Of a DNA stretch of 5,057 bases, positions 4,510-5,057 are shown one piece after another; positions within the stretch are counted from its first letter, which is position 1, and each line of letters begins with the position of its first letter. The translations under genes and the position numbers were made by a program. This DNA is from Firmicutes bacterium CAG:124 (GTDB lineage Bacteria; Bacillota; Clostridia; Oscillospirales; Oscillospiraceae), in the NCBI GenBank assembly GCA_000432135.1, contig HF990556.1, positions 1 to 5,057 of the forward strand. Reading direction: 5' to 3'. The notes under the pieces are model-generated. The model searched no databases. It was not told the origin of the DNA and saw only the letters and a program-made list of their open reading frames with translations.

Positions 4510-5057
4510 TTATGCTTCCTTCGCCAGCTTCCACGCGACATAGTCGTCGTAGGAGCAGAGGCGGTCAATAATGGTGCCGTCGGGCTGGAACTCGATGACG
4601 CGGTTACAGGTGGTCTGCAAAAGCTCATGGTCGTGCGAGGCAAGCAGAATGTTGCCGGGGAAGGCGCACAGGCCCTTGTTGACGGCCTGAATGGCCTCCA
4701 TGTCCAGATGGTTCGTCGGCTGGTCAAGAAGCAAAACGTTCGCGCCCGAGAGCATCATGCGCGAGAGCATACACCGGACCTTTTCGCCGCCGGACAGCAC
4801 ATTCACGGGCTTGAAGACCTCTTCGCCGGAAAACAGCATCCGGCCCAAGAAGCCGCGCAGGTACACATCGTCCTTTTTCGCCGAATACTGCCGGATCCAG
4901 TCGACAAGCGAGTCGGAGCAGCCCTCAAAATAGGCGGTGTTGTCCTTCGGCAGATAGCTGGTCGTGACGGTCTGGCCCCATTTGACGCTGCCCTCGTCCG
5001 GCTCCAGCTCGCCCATGAGAATTTTAAAGAGCGTTGTCTGCGCCAGCTCGTTTTCGC
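4510..5057 (-). CDS. ABC-F family ATPase, C-terminal ATPase domain (runs off right edge)
   Basis: A minus-strand gene entering from the right edge; about 181 complete codons of its last ATP-binding domain are visible. ABC-F proteins are soluble twin-ATPase proteins that bind the ribosomal E site and affect translation or antibiotic resistance. Visible in order: the P-loop region ENELAQTTLFKIL (from 5055); GELEPDEGSVKWG; the signature LSGGEKVR (near 4797-4774); Walker B with D-loop, LLLDQPTNHLDMEAI (around 4734-4690); and the switch histidine in SHDHELL (His codon 4635-4633). The sequence FLGRMLFSGEE before the signature points to the YbiT/YkpA-like branch. Two key positions are altered: the Walker A lysine position is Gln (codon 5040-5038) and the Walker B catalytic Glu is Gln (codon 4722-4720). 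The first Met at 5016 is internal, since the frame stays open and homologous through to 5057. The methyltransferase gene follows 14 nt downstream. Confidence 0.93.
   Translation of the reverse strand, partial: ENELAQTTLFKILMGELEPDEGSVKWGQTVTTSYLPKDNTAYFEGCSDSLVDWIRQYSAKKDDVYLRGFLGRMLFSGEEVFKPVNVLSGGEKVRCMLSRMMLSGANVLLLDQPTNHLDMEAIQAVNKGLCAFPGNILLASHDHELLQTTCNRVIEFQPDGTIIDRLCSYDDYVAWKLAKEA

Noticed and set aside
4496..4534. Upstream ATG giving the methyltransferase 13 extra N-terminal residues
   Set aside because: It lies inside the ABC-F coding region, lacks a convincing ribosome binding site, and the ATG at 4495 has AAAGAGG at suitable spacing.
4103..4543. Plus-strand open frame antisense to the methyltransferase
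   Set aside because: The minus-strand frame carries a complete SAM-binding motif set, and this one has none.

Overview
The window reads as chromosome of a GC-rich, low-branching Firmicute, most likely a Clostridia member near the Oscillospiraceae. This rests on the conserved gene order rimP-nusA-ylxR(rnpM)-rplGA-infB, a NusA of only 370 residues that ends in a short acidic tail, strong GGAGG-type ribosome binding sites, and the style of the IF-2 N-terminus. The family-level placement is inference.

Layout: (1) Positions 1-2636, minus strand: a tightly packed transcription/translation operon. It has a consensus-like extended -10 promoter (2608-2636), a short leader with a perfect 10-bp terminator-like hairpin (2556-2580), then rimP, nusA, ylxR/rnpM, an L7Ae-family gene (rplGA/ylxQ-like) and the first 71 codons of infB, which runs off the left edge. 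Gaps are 15-27 nt, with one 8-nt overlap. (2) Positions 2637-2812: a divergent intergenic region rich in inverted repeats, holding a second extended -10 promoter for the plus-strand gene. (3) Positions 2813-3505, plus strand: an unrecognised protein of 230 residues with about eight predicted membrane segments. (4) Positions 3506-3739: a non-coding stretch between convergent genes. It has a GC-rich hairpin (3543-3564) followed by a 160-bp imperfect palindrome (3580-3739) with terminal inverted repeats and a TTAT direct repeat on both sides. This looks like a MITE-type element inserted at the stop codon of the next gene. (5) Positions 3740-5057, minus strand: a class I SAM-dependent methyltransferase preceded by the C-terminal half of an ABC-F ATPase that runs off the right edge; only 14 nt separate them.

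Functionally, region 1 joins transcription elongation/termination (NusA), 30S maturation (RimP), an RNase P modulator/RNA-binding protein (YlxR/RnpM), an L7Ae-type RNA-binding protein and initiation factor IF-2. The leader hairpin, with its interrupted U-tract, is a good candidate for NusA-stimulated autoregulation as known in Bacillus subtilis. The ABC-F fragment also belongs to ribosome biology, but it lacks the usual Walker A lysine and Walker B glutamate in the visible ATPase domain; both positions are glutamine.

The most notable observations are the MITE-like palindrome with target-site duplication, the leader attenuator candidate, the doubly substituted ABC-F site, and the palindrome-rich divergent promoter region. 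I found no clear evidence of a wholly new multi-gene system.
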